64,000 nucleotides of DNA from Dichotomicrobium thermohalophilum (lineage in GTDB: Bacteria; Pseudomonadota; Alphaproteobacteria; Rhizobiales; Rhodomicrobiaceae). The translations under genes and the position numbers were made by a program. How positions within the stretch are numbered: the first letter of the stretch is position 1; each line of letters starts with the position of its first letter. Positions 53,662 to 62,137 of the stretch are shown here, piece after piece. The stretch lies in NCBI RefSeq assembly GCF_003550175.1, contig NZ_QXDF01000001.1:1326501-1390500 (forward strand), written 5' to 3'. The notes under the pieces are model-generated. The model saw only the letters and a program-made list of their open reading frames with translations. It did no database searches and had not been told where the DNA came from.

Positions 53662-54150
53662 GTGACGACATTCAGACTTGACGAAACTGACTGGCGCATC
53701 CTGCGCGAGCTTCAGGCCAACGGCCGCATTACCAATGTGGAACTTGCCCGCAGGGTGGGAATTTCCGCGCCCCCTTGTCTGCGGCGGATGCGCGCGCTGG
53801 AGGAGTCCGGCATCATCGAGGGCTATCACGCGCTTATCAGCCAGAAGGCGCTGGACTACGAGGTCTGCGCGTTCGCAATGGTCGGGCTCTCCGGGCAGTC
53901 GGAGCAGGACCTGCGTACATTCGAGGAGCAGGTGCGTTCCTGGGACATCGTGCGCGAATGCCACATGCTGTCCGGCGAGATCGACTTCATCCTGAAATGC
54001 GTTGCGCGCGACCTTGAAGCATTTCAGGACTTCATCATCAACGATCTGACGGCGGCGAAGAACGTCGACAGCGTCAAGACGTCTCTGGTCATCCGCCGGT
54101 CAAAATACGAACTCGGTCCGCCGCTGCCGGCGGTTGCGGAACAGTCTTGA
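53662..54150 (+). CDS. Lrp/AsnC family transcriptional regulator
   Basis: The 162-residue protein has the N-terminal AsnC-type helix-turn-helix (LDETDWRILRELQANGRITNVELARRVGIS, seen as two shorter motifs) and a C-terminal RAM/effector domain with the VRECHMLSGEIDFILKCVA segment. Lrp-type regulators respond to amino acids; here the ligand is unknown. It starts with GTG 53662, which gives the standard MTTFRLDETD start. An AT-richer stretch precedes it. It is 65 bp ahead of pgsA but probably independent. Confidence 0.93.
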   Translation: MTTFRLDETDWRILRELQANGRITNVELARRVGISAPPCLRRMRALEESGIIEGYHALISQKALDYEVCAFAMVGLSGQSEQDLRTFEEQVRSWDIVRECHMLSGEIDFILKCVARDLEAFQDFIINDLTAAKNVDSVKTSLVIRRSKYELGPPLPAVAEQS

Positions 54151-54215
54151 AACGCCACCTTCGCTAATGTGTTTCCGACACGATGCGCGCCGATCCCTCG
54201 CGTCTTGAGAGGCCC

Positions 54216-54824
54216 ATGACTGGTACCGCGCCCTCCGCTGACCGCCGCCGGGTTCTTTTGAGCCTGCCGAACGTGCTGACCTATCTGCGGTTGGCCGCCG
54301 TGCCGGCGCTGGTGGCGGCACTGTTCTTTCTCGAAGGCGATATCGCGAACTGGACGGCGCTGGGCGTGTTCGCCTTTGCCGGCGTGACGGATTTTCTCGA
54401 CGGCTATATCGCCCGGGCGTGGCAGCAGCAATCCGCACTCGGACGGATGCTTGACCCCATTGCCGACAAGCTGCTGGTGGGCGCGGCTCTCCTCATGCTG
54501 GTGGAGACCGGCGCAATTTCCGGGTGGTCGATCTGGGCCGCAGTGATTATCCTGTCCCGGGAAATTCTGGTGTCGGGCCTGCGGGAATTCCTGGCCGGTT
54601 TGCAGGTCACGGTCGCCGTCAGCGCAGTTGCCAAGTGGAAGACAACGGTGCAGATGGTGGCGCTGTGCTTCCTGCTGGCCGGCGGAGCCGGTGACGACCT
54701 GTGCGGCGGCTGCGCCTCGGCGATCGGGCTGAGTCTGCTGTGGGTCGCTGCGCTTGTGACGCTGTACACCGGTTTCGATTACTTCCGCGCCGGCCTCAAA
54801 CACGTGATGGATCAGGACAGATGA
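54216..54824 (+). CDS. pgsA: CDP-diacylglycerol-glycerol-3-phosphate 3-phosphatidyltransferase
   Basis: PgsA makes phosphatidylglycerol phosphate, the committed step of acidic phospholipid synthesis. The 202-residue membrane protein has the CDP-alcohol phosphotransferase motif as DFLDGYIARAWQQQSALGRMLDPIADK, shown here as DG-x2-AR-x8-G-x3-D-x3-D (about residues 62-85), and about five membrane helices, starting with LPNVLTYLRLAAVPALVA. ATG 54216 gives a standard N-terminus; an upstream in-frame start at 54183 is less likely. The stop overlaps moaD by 4 bp, so pgsA-moaD-moaE form one transcript, an arrangement common in alphaproteobacteria. Confidence 0.95.
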   Translation: MTGTAPSADRRRVLLSLPNVLTYLRLAAVPALVAALFFLEGDIANWTALGVFAFAGVTDFLDGYIARAWQQQSALGRMLDPIADKLLVGAALLMLVETGAISGWSIWAAVIILSREILVSGLREFLAGLQVTVAVSAVAKWKTTVQMVALCFLLAGGAGDDLCGGCASAIGLSLLWVAALVTLYTGFDYFRAGLKHVMDQDR

Positions 54825-55078
54825 TGACCAAGGTGCTGTATTTCGCCTGGATGCGCGAGAAGACGGGAATAGGGGAGGAACAGATCGAGCTTCCGGAGGG
54901 CGTGGAAACGATCGCGGACCTGATCGCGTGGCAGAAGCAGCGCGGGCCGGAATTCGCCGCCGCTTTCGAGCGCGACGATGTTATCCGCGCGGCGATCGAT
55001 CAGGAGCATGTCGCCCATGATGCGCCGGTGCGCGGGGCGCGCGAGATCGCCTTTTTTCCGCCGGTGACGGGCGGCTAG
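54821..55078 (+). CDS. moaD: Molybdopterin synthase sulfur carrier subunit MoaD
   Basis: MoaD carries sulfur as a thiocarboxylate on its C-terminal glycine for molybdopterin synthesis. The 85-residue protein has a ubiquitin-like fold (KVLYFAWMREKTGIGEEQIELP start) and ends in AFFPPVTGG with the required double glycine. ATG 54821 overlaps pgsA by 4 bp (ATGA); the next codon is also ATG. It is followed by moaE after 11 bp. Confidence 0.95.
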   Translation: MMTKVLYFAWMREKTGIGEEQIELPEGVETIADLIAWQKQRGPEFAAAFERDDVIRAAIDQEHVAHDAPVRGAREIAFFPPVTGG

Positions 55079-55089
55079 GGGAGGCACGC

Positions 55090-55539
55090 ATGATTCGGGT
55101 GCAGCGCGAGGATTTCGACATCGGCGCCGAGATCGACAAGGTCCGGGCTGGGCGCACGGATATCGGCGCCATCGTCGCCTTCACCGGCACGGTGCGCGAG
55201 ACCAAGGGCGAGCGTGTCGCCGCGATGACGCTGGAGCACTACCCCGGCATGACCGAGCGCGAATTGGAGCGCATCGAGGCCGAAGCGCGCGAGCGCTGGC
55301 CAATCACCGAGTGCACCATCATCCACCGCTATGGGCGGCTGGAGCCGGGCGACAACATCGTGCTGGTCGTCACGGCGTCAGCGCATCGGCAGGCCGCGTT
55401 CGAGGCGGCCGAATTCCTGATGGACTATCTCAAGACGAGCGCGCCGTTCTGGAAGAGCGAGGAGACACCGGACGGCCCGCGCTGGGTCGAGGCGCGCGAA
55501 ACCGACGATGCGGCCGCGCGCCGCTGGGCGGGCGAATAG
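55090..55539 (+). CDS. moaE: Molybdopterin synthase catalytic subunit MoaE
   Basis: MoaE forms the heterotetramer with MoaD that converts precursor Z to molybdopterin. The 149-residue protein has GAIVAFTGTVRE near the start, MTLEHYPGMTE, CTIIHRYGRLEPGDNIVLV and KTSAPFWKSEE, including the conserved Lys and Arg residues of the active site. It is convergent with ilvE, 9 bp between stop codons. Confidence 0.95.
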   Translation: MIRVQREDFDIGAEIDKVRAGRTDIGAIVAFTGTVRETKGERVAAMTLEHYPGMTERELERIEAEARERWPITECTIIHRYGRLEPGDNIVLVVTASAHRQAAFEAAEFLMDYLKTSAPFWKSEETPDGPRWVEARETDDAAARRWAGE

Positions 55540-55548
55540 GCTCGCGCT

Positions 55549-56445
55549 TTAGCCAGCCTGCGCCAGAGCCTCGGCCGGGCGCACCAGCGCCGAATAATCT
55601 GCCATCAGCGTGCGCGTCACCTCGCCGACATGGAAGCTGTACGGCCCGATCTCGCCGACCGGGGTCACCTCGGCGGCGGTGCCGGTGAGGAAGCACTCCT
55701 CGAAGCCTTCCATCTCCTCGGGCATGATGACGCGCTCCACGATCTCGATACCGCGCTTGCGCGCGAGGTCCATGACCGTGCGGCGCGTGATGCCGTCGAG
55801 GAAGCAGTCGGGTGTGGGGGTGTGCAGCACACCATCTTTCAGGAAGAAAATGTTGGCGCCTGTGGCCTCAGCGACACGCCCGCGCCAGTCGAGCATCAGC
55901 GCATCGGCATAGCCTGCCGCTTCCGCCTTATGCTTCTCCAGCGTGCAGATCATGTAGAGGCCGGACGCCTTGGACTTGGCCGGCGCGGTGCGCGGGTCGG
56001 GCCGGCAGTATTCAGCCATCGCGAGTCGGATCCCGGTCTCCATCGCGGCCGGGTCGAAATACTTTCCCCAATCCCAAGCCGCGATGGCGACGTTGATCCT
56101 CGTCTGTTGCGCGGAAACACCCATCTGCTCGCTGCCGCGCCACGCGACCGGGCGGACATAAGCGTCCACCAGGTCGTTCGCCTTCAGCACATCGCGGCAG
56201 GCCTGATCGATTTCTTCGACGCTGTACGGAAGTTCGAAGCCGAGAACGCGCGCTGATTCGGCCAGGCGCTCGCTATGCTCGGTGAGCTTGAAAATCTCGC
56301 CGTTGTAGGCCCGTTCCCCCTCGAACACGCAACTGGCATAGTGCAGGCCGTGGCTCAGTACGTGCAGCTTCGCGTCGCCCCACGGAATGAGCTCGCCATT
56401 CATCCAGATAGCGCCGTCGCGCTGATCGTACGGAACGAGTGCCAT
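55549..56445 (-). CDS. ilvE: Branched-chain amino acid aminotransferase
   Basis: IlvE performs the last step of valine, leucine and isoleucine synthesis (fold-type IV PLP enzyme). The 298-residue protein has the HGLHYASCVFEGERAYNG start, the arginine-containing YVRPVAWRG, the PLP lysine in APAKSKASGLY and the EATGANIFFLKDG and LDGITRRTVMDLA motifs. ATG 56445 has GGAG upstream. It diverges from the MarR gene; the ilvE-marR-response regulator-kinase arrangement is seen in other alphaproteobacteria. Confidence 0.95.
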   Translation of the reverse strand: MALVPYDQRDGAIWMNGELIPWGDAKLHVLSHGLHYASCVFEGERAYNGEIFKLTEHSERLAESARVLGFELPYSVEEIDQACRDVLKANDLVDAYVRPVAWRGSEQMGVSAQQTRINVAIAAWDWGKYFDPAAMETGIRLAMAEYCRPDPRTAPAKSKASGLYMICTLEKHKAEAAGYADALMLDWRGRVAEATGANIFFLKDGVLHTPTPDCFLDGITRRTVMDLARKRGIEIVERVIMPEEMEGFEECFLTGTAAEVTPVGEIGPYSFHVGEVTRTLMADYSALVRPAEALAQAG

Positions 56446-56668
56446 TGTTCTTCTCCCGAGCGTTTGCCGCGTTTCGCTCCCGAAATCGGCTTGACTCCCG
56501 GCTGCAGCGGGACAACACATGATGCCCGTCGCAGACCGGGATTCCGGCCTTTTCGTTGCCTGATGACGAGCGCCCCGTGGCGTGAGCGTATCACGCCAAG
56601 CCTTTGCCGATTAAGCCGTTTAGATATTGCGGCAAATGGCGCGAGTCCATCGGAAAAATGTCAAAAAC

Positions 56669-56688
56669 GATTGCTGTACGTAGCAATC
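56669..56688. promoter_or_regulatory. Inverted repeat operator upstream of the MarR gene
   Basis: GATTGCT, a six-base spacer and AGCAATC form a perfect seven-base inverted repeat 19 bp before the MarR start codon. A possible promoter (TTGCTG near 56671 and AATATA near 56694, 17 bp apart) overlaps it, so binding would block transcription. Autoregulation by the MarR protein is the simplest reading. Confidence 0.65.
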
Positions 56689-56706
56689 CGTTCAATATAT
56701 GTCAAC

Positions 56707-57285
56707 ATGGCTGACATAACGCCCGATACCGAACTCGAGCGGCCCGAGAGTGCCGCCGCAAAGCAGAGCCCGGAGAGCGCGCGGGAGGCCGCGCCGCCCG
56801 ATCCGCAGAGCCTGCGAATCATCGAGCTGCTGTTCTTTGCCTATCGCGACTTCACCGCCGATGCCGACGCAATCCTCGCCGAGCTCGGGTTTGGACGAGC
56901 ACACCACCGGGCGCTGCACTTCATCTGCCGGCATCCGGGCATTAGAGTCGCCAATCTCCTCGAAATCCTCAAAATTACCAAACAAAGTCTCGCACGCGTG
57001 CTGAAGGATCTGCGCGACCGCGGTTTCATCACCCAGATGCGTGGCGAGACCGACCGGCGTGAGCGTTTGCTCTATCCGCGTCAGGATGGCCAGACGCTGA
57101 TCGCCCGACTCGCCGGGCGTCAGAGCGAGCGGATCAACGCCGCGCTGCGCGCTTCGGGGGCAGACGCGCCGGAGACGGTGGCGGAGTTCCTGTTCACGAT
57201 GATCCGCGCGGAAGAGCGCGAGGACATCGCGAGACTTATTGCCACGGGGGATGGGCTGGATCCGAACGGGGAGGAAGGTCAATGA
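56707..57285 (+). CDS. MarR family transcriptional regulator, PetP-like
   Basis: The 192-residue protein has a winged helix-turn-helix of the MarR type (FICRHPGIRVANLLEILKITKQSLARVLKDL region, about residues 75-105) with a dimerising C-terminus. An acidic N-terminal extension of about 40 residues precedes the domain. It is followed by an OmpR-type response regulator gene with a 4-bp overlap, as in petP-petR of Rhodobacter, where the pair affects cytochrome bc1 expression. ATG 56707 is preferred over the long in-frame extension to 56275, which would run through the intergenic region. An inverted repeat lies just upstream. Confidence 0.88.
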   Translation: MADITPDTELERPESAAAKQSPESAREAAPPDPQSLRIIELLFFAYRDFTADADAILAELGFGRAHHRALHFICRHPGIRVANLLEILKITKQSLARVLKDLRDRGFITQMRGETDRRERLLYPRQDGQTLIARLAGRQSERINAALRASGADAPETVAEFLFTMIRAEEREDIARLIATGDGLDPNGEEGQ

Positions 57286-58001
57286 CTGCTGCGAGCGTTG
57301 AGGAAAAGCCGATTGAACCGCCGGCCGATACTGCGCCGCATCTGCTGGTGGTGGATGATGACCGGCGCATCCGCGACCTGTTGGCGCGCTACCTGCGCGA
57401 GAACGGCTTTCGCGTGACAGTGAGCGCGGATGCGGGCGAGGCGCGCAACGCGCTGCGCGGCCTGGCTTTCGATCTGATTATCCTCGACATCATGATGCCG
57501 GGTGAATCCGGCCTGTCGCTGGCCGAGACGCTACGCGCAGAATCGGACGTCCCAATCCTCATGCTTACAGCGCGCTCCGAGCCGGAAAGCCGCGTCGAGG
57601 GGCTTGAGCTCGGCGTCGACGACTACATGGCCAAGCCCTTTGACCCGCGCGAACTCCTGCTTCGCCTGCAGAACATCCTGCGTCGGCGTACGCCGCAGGA
57701 TGAGACACCGGACGAGATCCGCTTCGGCGATTGCGTTTTCAATGTCCTTCGCGGCGACCTGACGCGCGGCGGCGAGCTCGTGAAGCTCACCGATCGCGAG
57801 CGGGAACTGCTGCGCCAGTTTGCCCGCGCTCCCGGCGAGACGATCGCGCGTCATGAGTTGCTCGGTGATGACGCGCACGGCACGGACCGGGCCATCGACG
57901 TGCAAATCAACCGCCTGCGCCGCAAGATCGAAGTGGACCCCGCCAACCCGGTGCATCTGCAGACCGTCAGGGGCCGCGGCTATGTCCTTTACGTGGATTG
58001 A
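57282..58001 (+). CDS. OmpR family response regulator, PetR-like
   Basis: The 239-residue protein has a receiver domain (residues about 20-135; VVDDDRRIRDLL acidic pocket, phosphoacceptor Asp in LIILDIMMPGESG, Lys in DDYMAKPFDP) and a C-terminal winged helix (LTDRERELLRQFARAPGETIARHEL, then DRAIDVQINRLRRKIEVDP and TVRGRGYVL). It overlaps the MarR gene by 4 bp and the histidine kinase gene by 20 bp. Genomic order suggests it works with that kinase. Confidence 0.94.
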   Translation: MTAASVEEKPIEPPADTAPHLLVVDDDRRIRDLLARYLRENGFRVTVSADAGEARNALRGLAFDLIILDIMMPGESGLSLAETLRAESDVPILMLTARSEPESRVEGLELGVDDYMAKPFDPRELLLRLQNILRRRTPQDETPDEIRFGDCVFNVLRGDLTRGGELVKLTDRERELLRQFARAPGETIARHELLGDDAHGTDRAIDVQINRLRRKIEVDPANPVHLQTVRGRGYVLYVD

Positions 58002-59553
58002 GCGGCCGAAAACGCTGGTCTCGCAAGTCGCCAGCCGGAAACGCGACGCGCTCGGGCGGTTGTGGCGCGGTTTCGTCGCCATGCACCGGCGCAACATGGC
58101 GTGGCTGGGCTGGGCTGCGGAGAAGCTCTGGCGCGGCTTCCTCGCGATGCACCACCACAATGTCGCGTGGCTGCGGCAGTGGCGGGTGTTTCGCGTGCTG
58201 TTCGATGCGCTTGCACGGTTCCATGATGCTACCGCGCATGCGCTTGGCCGCATCCTGCCGAAAGGGCTTTATGCCCGCGCGCTGCTCATCATCATCGTCC
58301 CGATCGTGATTCTCCAGTCGGTGCTCGCCTTCGTCTTCATGGAGCGGCACTGGCAGCAGGTCACGCGCCAGCTCTCCATCGCCACCACCAACGAGATCGC
58401 TACGCTCATCTCGGTCTATGAGCAATATCCGCACGACGACGATTACGAGACACTGACCGACATTGCGCGGGAGAGGCTTGGGCTGATCGCGCGAATCCTG
58501 CCGGACGAAAACCTTCCCGAAGCAAGGCCCAAGCCATTTTTCGACCTGCTCGACCGGACGCTGTCACGAGAAATCCGCCGACGCATCCGCCGTCCATTCT
58601 GGATCGATACGGTCGGCAAGTCCCGGTATGTCGAAATCCGGATCAAGCTCGACGACGCGGTCTTGCAGGTCTTGGCGCGGCGCAACCAGACCTACGCCTC
58701 GAACTCGCACATCTTCCTGCTGTGGATGGTCGGGACATCGCTGGTCCTGCTCATCGTTGCGGTCCTTTTCCTGCGAAACCAGATCCGCCCCGTACTGAAC
58801 CTCGCTGAAGCGGCGCAGAGGTTCGGTCGTGGGCAGCCCGCGCCGGAAGACTTCAAGGTACGCGGCGCGCGCGAAGTACGCTTGGCGGCGCAGTCCTTCA
58901 TCGAGATGCGCGACCGGATCGAGCGGCACGTGGAGCAGCGCACAACCATGCTCGCCGGGGTCAGTCACGACCTGCGTACGGTTCTGACGCGCTTTCGCCT
59001 GCAGCTCGCCATGCTCGGCGATCGCCCCGAGGCGGAAAGCCTGAGCGCGGATATCGATGAAATGCAGCAGATGCTGGAGGACTATCTGGCGTTTGCAAAG
59101 GGCGATGCGGGGGAAGAGCCGGTCGAGTTCGATCTGGTCGAGGTGCTGGAGGAGGTCGCCGAGACGGCGGGCGGCGGCGTGACGCCGGTCACGCTGGAGG
59201 CCCCGGAGACGCTCGATCTCGTCGCGCGGCGCAACGCCATCAAGCGCGCCGTGCTCAATCTGGCCGCGAATGCGACACGGTTTGCGGAGACGGTGCGGCT
59301 CACGGCGCGCCGCAACCCGCGCACGATAACGGTTGATGTCGAGGATGACGGCCCGGGCATTCCGCTGGAGCAGCGCGAGGAGGTGTTCCGCCCGTTTTTC
59401 GGCCTCGACGATTCCCGCAACCAGAACGTCAAGAGCACGGGCCTCGGCCTTTCGATCGCGCGGGATATCGTGCGCGGTCACGGCGGTGACATCACGCTGG
59501 GCCACAGTCCGCTCGGCGGGTTGAAGGCGACTATCAGGCTGCCGGTCGAGTAG
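57982..59553 (+). CDS. Sensor histidine kinase with N-terminal His-rich tandem repeat
   Basis: The 523-residue membrane kinase resembles EnvZ-type enzymes. Two membrane helices (about residues 99-120 and 243-264) flank a periplasmic domain of about 120 residues; a HAMP segment follows, then the H-box MLAGVSHDLRTVLTRFRL with phospho-His at 329 (Val where Pro is usual), the N-box NLAANATRF, and DDGPGIP and STGLGLSIARDIV. The cytoplasmic N-terminus (residues 27-67) contains two copies of a 22-residue unit, LWRGFVAMHRRNMAWLGW and LWRGFLAMHHHNVAWLRQW. ATG 57982 overlaps the regulator gene by 20 bp. Confidence 0.9.
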   Translation: MSFTWIERPKTLVSQVASRKRDALGRLWRGFVAMHRRNMAWLGWAAEKLWRGFLAMHHHNVAWLRQWRVFRVLFDALARFHDATAHALGRILPKGLYARALLIIIVPIVILQSVLAFVFMERHWQQVTRQLSIATTNEIATLISVYEQYPHDDDYETLTDIARERLGLIARILPDENLPEARPKPFFDLLDRTLSREIRRRIRRPFWIDTVGKSRYVEIRIKLDDAVLQVLARRNQTYASNSHIFLLWMVGTSLVLLIVAVLFLRNQIRPVLNLAEAAQRFGRGQPAPEDFKVRGAREVRLAAQSFIEMRDRIERHVEQRTTMLAGVSHDLRTVLTRFRLQLAMLGDRPEAESLSADIDEMQQMLEDYLAFAKGDAGEEPVEFDLVEVLEEVAETAGGGVTPVTLEAPETLDLVARRNAIKRAVLNLAANATRFAETVRLTARRNPRTITVDVEDDGPGIPLEQREEVFRPFFGLDDSRNQNVKSTGLGLSIARDIVRGHGGDITLGHSPLGGLKATIRLPVE

Positions 59554-59562
59554 GGCGGGGCG

Positions 59563-60483
59563 ATGGAAAAAGAGTGGGCAGCGGCCCCGCGCATTGAGCG
59601 CCAGGGTGAGGACAATCGGCTGATCCTGGGCGATGGCCGGGTCATCGGGTTTCGCGAATACGGCGCTGCGGACGGTCTGCCGATGCTGTGCTTCCACGGC
59701 ACGCCGGGCTCGCGCTTCATGTTCGGCATCGCCGACGAGTTTGCGCGCCACAAGGGTCTGCGTCTGATCGCTCCGGAGCGCGCGGGCTTCGGGCTGTCCA
59801 GCTTCGCCAAGGCGCGCCCCCTGGCGCGGAGCGCGGATGAAATGGCCGCGCTGTGTGATGCCCTCGGCATCGAGCGCGTGGCGGTGGCGGGCGTGTCGGG
59901 CGGCGCCCCGTTCGCGGTCGCTTTCGCCGCAGCGCGGCCGGAGCGGGTGGCCGCGATGGGTCTTGTATCGCCCATCGGACCTTTCGCCGGGCCGGAGAGT
60001 CCGAAGCGTATCGGGCCGGCGCATCGGCTGACCTTCCGCGTTCTTCCCGGTGTCCCGCTGCTTTATCGCGTCCTGTTCAGTTTTGGCCGTGCCGGCTTCC
60101 TGTTGGTACCTGATGCGATGGCCGCGCTTCTCATCAGCCGCAGCGCGCCGTCGGATTGGCGCATCCTGTCGGAAAAGCGCGTCCGCAAGAACCTGCTGCG
60201 CGGTCTGCGCGAGGGCGTGCGCCCGGGCATCGGCGGAGCCGTGGAGGAGCTGCGGTGTTTTTCGCGGCCATGGAACCTGGCGTTCGAGAACATCACTGCC
60301 CCGACCATTCTCTGGCAGGGGCTTTCAGACCGTAACGTCCCCGTCTCGGCTGCGTTGCGGCTAGGCGAGTTGATCCCCGGCTGCGATGTTCAGCGCATCG
60401 AAGGCGCGGGCCATTATTGGATTCTGCGCAACTACGGCCATGTCTTGGAAAGCGTGACGCGCCTGGCGCGCGAGGCCGCATAG
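59563..60483 (+). CDS. Alpha/beta fold hydrolase
   Basis: The 306-residue protein has the alpha/beta hydrolase landmarks: oxyanion motif CFHGTPGSRFM, nucleophile elbow AGVSGGAPFAV (Ser about residue 113), acid in GLSDRNVPV and His in GAGHYWI. The substrate is unknown; the family ranges from haloalkane dehalogenases to esterases. ATG 59563 follows GGCGGGG. It follows the kinase by 9 bp and may be co-transcribed. Confidence 0.88.
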   Translation: MEKEWAAAPRIERQGEDNRLILGDGRVIGFREYGAADGLPMLCFHGTPGSRFMFGIADEFARHKGLRLIAPERAGFGLSSFAKARPLARSADEMAALCDALGIERVAVAGVSGGAPFAVAFAAARPERVAAMGLVSPIGPFAGPESPKRIGPAHRLTFRVLPGVPLLYRVLFSFGRAGFLLVPDAMAALLISRSAPSDWRILSEKRVRKNLLRGLREGVRPGIGGAVEELRCFSRPWNLAFENITAPTILWQGLSDRNVPVSAALRLGELIPGCDVQRIEGAGHYWILRNYGHVLESVTRLAREAA

Positions 60484-60558
60484 GCGCGGCGCGCCGGCTT
60501 TGCTACGCTAAATCCTCGTCCCGCCCGCACGCGGCAACCCAGCAGGCAGCGCCCCCTC

Positions 60559-61425
60559 ATGATCCCCATTCGCGATTCGATCGTCGTCCGCACCACGCCC
60601 AGCGTCGTTTATGCGCTCATCATCGCGAATGTGGTCGTGTTCCTGTTCCAGATCTCGATGACGGGGCTGGTAGGCCAGAAATTCATCTATGAATACGCGC
60701 TTGTGCCGCTGCGCTATTCCAACCCGGTCTGGGCGCAATATCAGGGTCTGTCACCGAACGACTACTTTCCCTTCATCAGCAGCTTCTTCATGCATGGCGG
60801 GTTCCTGCACATCCTGCTGAACATGTGGACGCTGTATATCTTCGGCAGCTCCGTTGAGAGCCGCTACGGGTCGGTTGCCTTCTTCATATTCTACATCCTC
60901 TGCGGGATCGCGGCGAACATCGCGCATTTCTACTTCAACCAGAATTCACCCGTCCCGGTGCTTGGGGCGTCCGGGGCCGTGGCCGGCGTGATGGGCGCTT
61001 ATGCGGCGACCTTCCCGCGCGCTCGGCTCATCATGCTGTTCCCGATCGTGTTCATTCCGCTATTTTTCGAGCTGCCCGCGCTGTCCTTCGTTGTGTTGTG
61101 GTTCGGGCTGCAAGTGCTTCAGGGTGCGGTGGAGATGTTCCGGCCCAGCATGGGCGGCGGTATCGCCTGGTGGGCGCATATCGGGGGCTTCGTCGCCGGC
61201 ATGGTGCTGTTGCCGCTGCTCTGGCTCGGCGGGATCGGCCGCAAGGGCACGGTCTATGACGCGCGGCGCGGCAAGCGTTATCGCATGACGACCGGGCGTA
61301 GACGCTGGCGCGTGCCAAACTCCGGGCAACGTCGCCAGGCGGGGACGGAAGGCAACGGCGAGGGCCCCGACCAGACCAACTCGGATACGCGGGGGCCATG
61401 GGGCGGCGCACCGCCGCGTCCTTGA
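60559..61425 (+). CDS. Rhomboid family intramembrane serine protease
   Basis: The 288-residue membrane protein has six or seven helices and the rhomboid catalytic motif GASGAVAGVMG (Ser about residue 137) with the partner histidine in WWAHIGGFVAG; FFMHGGFLHILLNMWTLYIFG supplies the conserved His-Asn region. The C-terminal tail of about 60 residues is basic and low-complexity. Rhomboids cleave membrane proteins within the bilayer; the substrate here is unknown. ATG 60559. It lies 75 bp after the hydrolase gene. Confidence 0.9.
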   Translation: MIPIRDSIVVRTTPSVVYALIIANVVVFLFQISMTGLVGQKFIYEYALVPLRYSNPVWAQYQGLSPNDYFPFISSFFMHGGFLHILLNMWTLYIFGSSVESRYGSVAFFIFYILCGIAANIAHFYFNQNSPVPVLGASGAVAGVMGAYAATFPRARLIMLFPIVFIPLFFELPALSFVVLWFGLQVLQGAVEMFRPSMGGGIAWWAHIGGFVAGMVLLPLLWLGGIGRKGTVYDARRGKRYRMTTGRRRWRVPNSGQRRQAGTEGNGEGPDQTNSDTRGPWGGAPPRP

Positions 61426-61476
61426 CGGGCGCGCTGCTTCGCGCCGAAATAACGGAAAGCCCAAAGGAAAGCTCTC

Positions 61477-62028
61477 ATGCCCGGAATTGACGAGACCAAG
61501 CCTTTCAAATCCGTCCGCATCGCGGTGCTGACCGTTTCCAATACCCGCGAATTGTCGGACGACAAGTCCGGCAGCCTGCTGGCCGACCGCGTGATCGACG
61601 CTGGCCACGAACTGGCCGACCGCGCCATCGTGCGCGACGATGTCGAGCAGATCCGCGCGCAGGTTCAGCGCTGGATTTCCAATCCGCAGATCGATGCCGT
61701 GATCACCACGGGTGGCACCGGCTTGACCGGGCGGGACGTGACGCCTGAAGCCATCCGACCGCTGTTCGAAAAGGAGATCGACGGCTTTTCCGTCGTCATG
61801 CACATGCTCTCCTTCGAGAAAGTCGGAACGTCAACGATCCAGTCGCGCTCGCTGGCCGGCGTAGCGGGCGGCACCTACGTCTTCTGCCTGCCGGGCTCGC
61901 CCGGCGCCTGCAAGGACGCCTGGGACGGCATCCTGCAATACCAGCTCGACTACCGGCACAGGCCCTGCAATTTCGTCGAGATCATGCCGCGTCTGAGCGA
62001 GCACATCGCCGATGAGCCGGCGAAGTAA
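61477..62028 (+). CDS. moaB: Molybdenum cofactor biosynthesis protein MoaB
   Basis: MoaB/MogA-fold protein of molybdenum cofactor synthesis, probably adenylating molybdopterin. The 183-residue protein has IAVLTVSNTRELSDDKSG, ITTGGTGLTGRDVTPEAI (the molybdopterin-binding loop), SRSLAGVAGGTYVFCLPGSPGACKDAW in pieces. AAGGAAA-type site precedes ATG 61477. A partner to moaD/moaE 6 kb upstream. Confidence 0.95.
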   Translation: MPGIDETKPFKSVRIAVLTVSNTRELSDDKSGSLLADRVIDAGHELADRAIVRDDVEQIRAQVQRWISNPQIDAVITTGGTGLTGRDVTPEAIRPLFEKEIDGFSVVMHMLSFEKVGTSTIQSRSLAGVAGGTYVFCLPGSPGACKDAWDGILQYQLDYRHRPCNFVEIMPRLSEHIADEPAK

Positions 62029-62137
62029 CATAGCCGTCACAACAAGTTGAGTTTCATCTGGCGCACAGGCGATTAGGTCCTGAGTTGTGACCGACGGGCA
62101 GATGCCCGAACCGTCAACGCCAGGAAAGGAAACTCCG

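Noticed and set aside
58564-60024. A 486-codon frame antisense to the kinase and hydrolase genes
   Set aside because: It crosses two real genes in opposite sense and has shadow composition.
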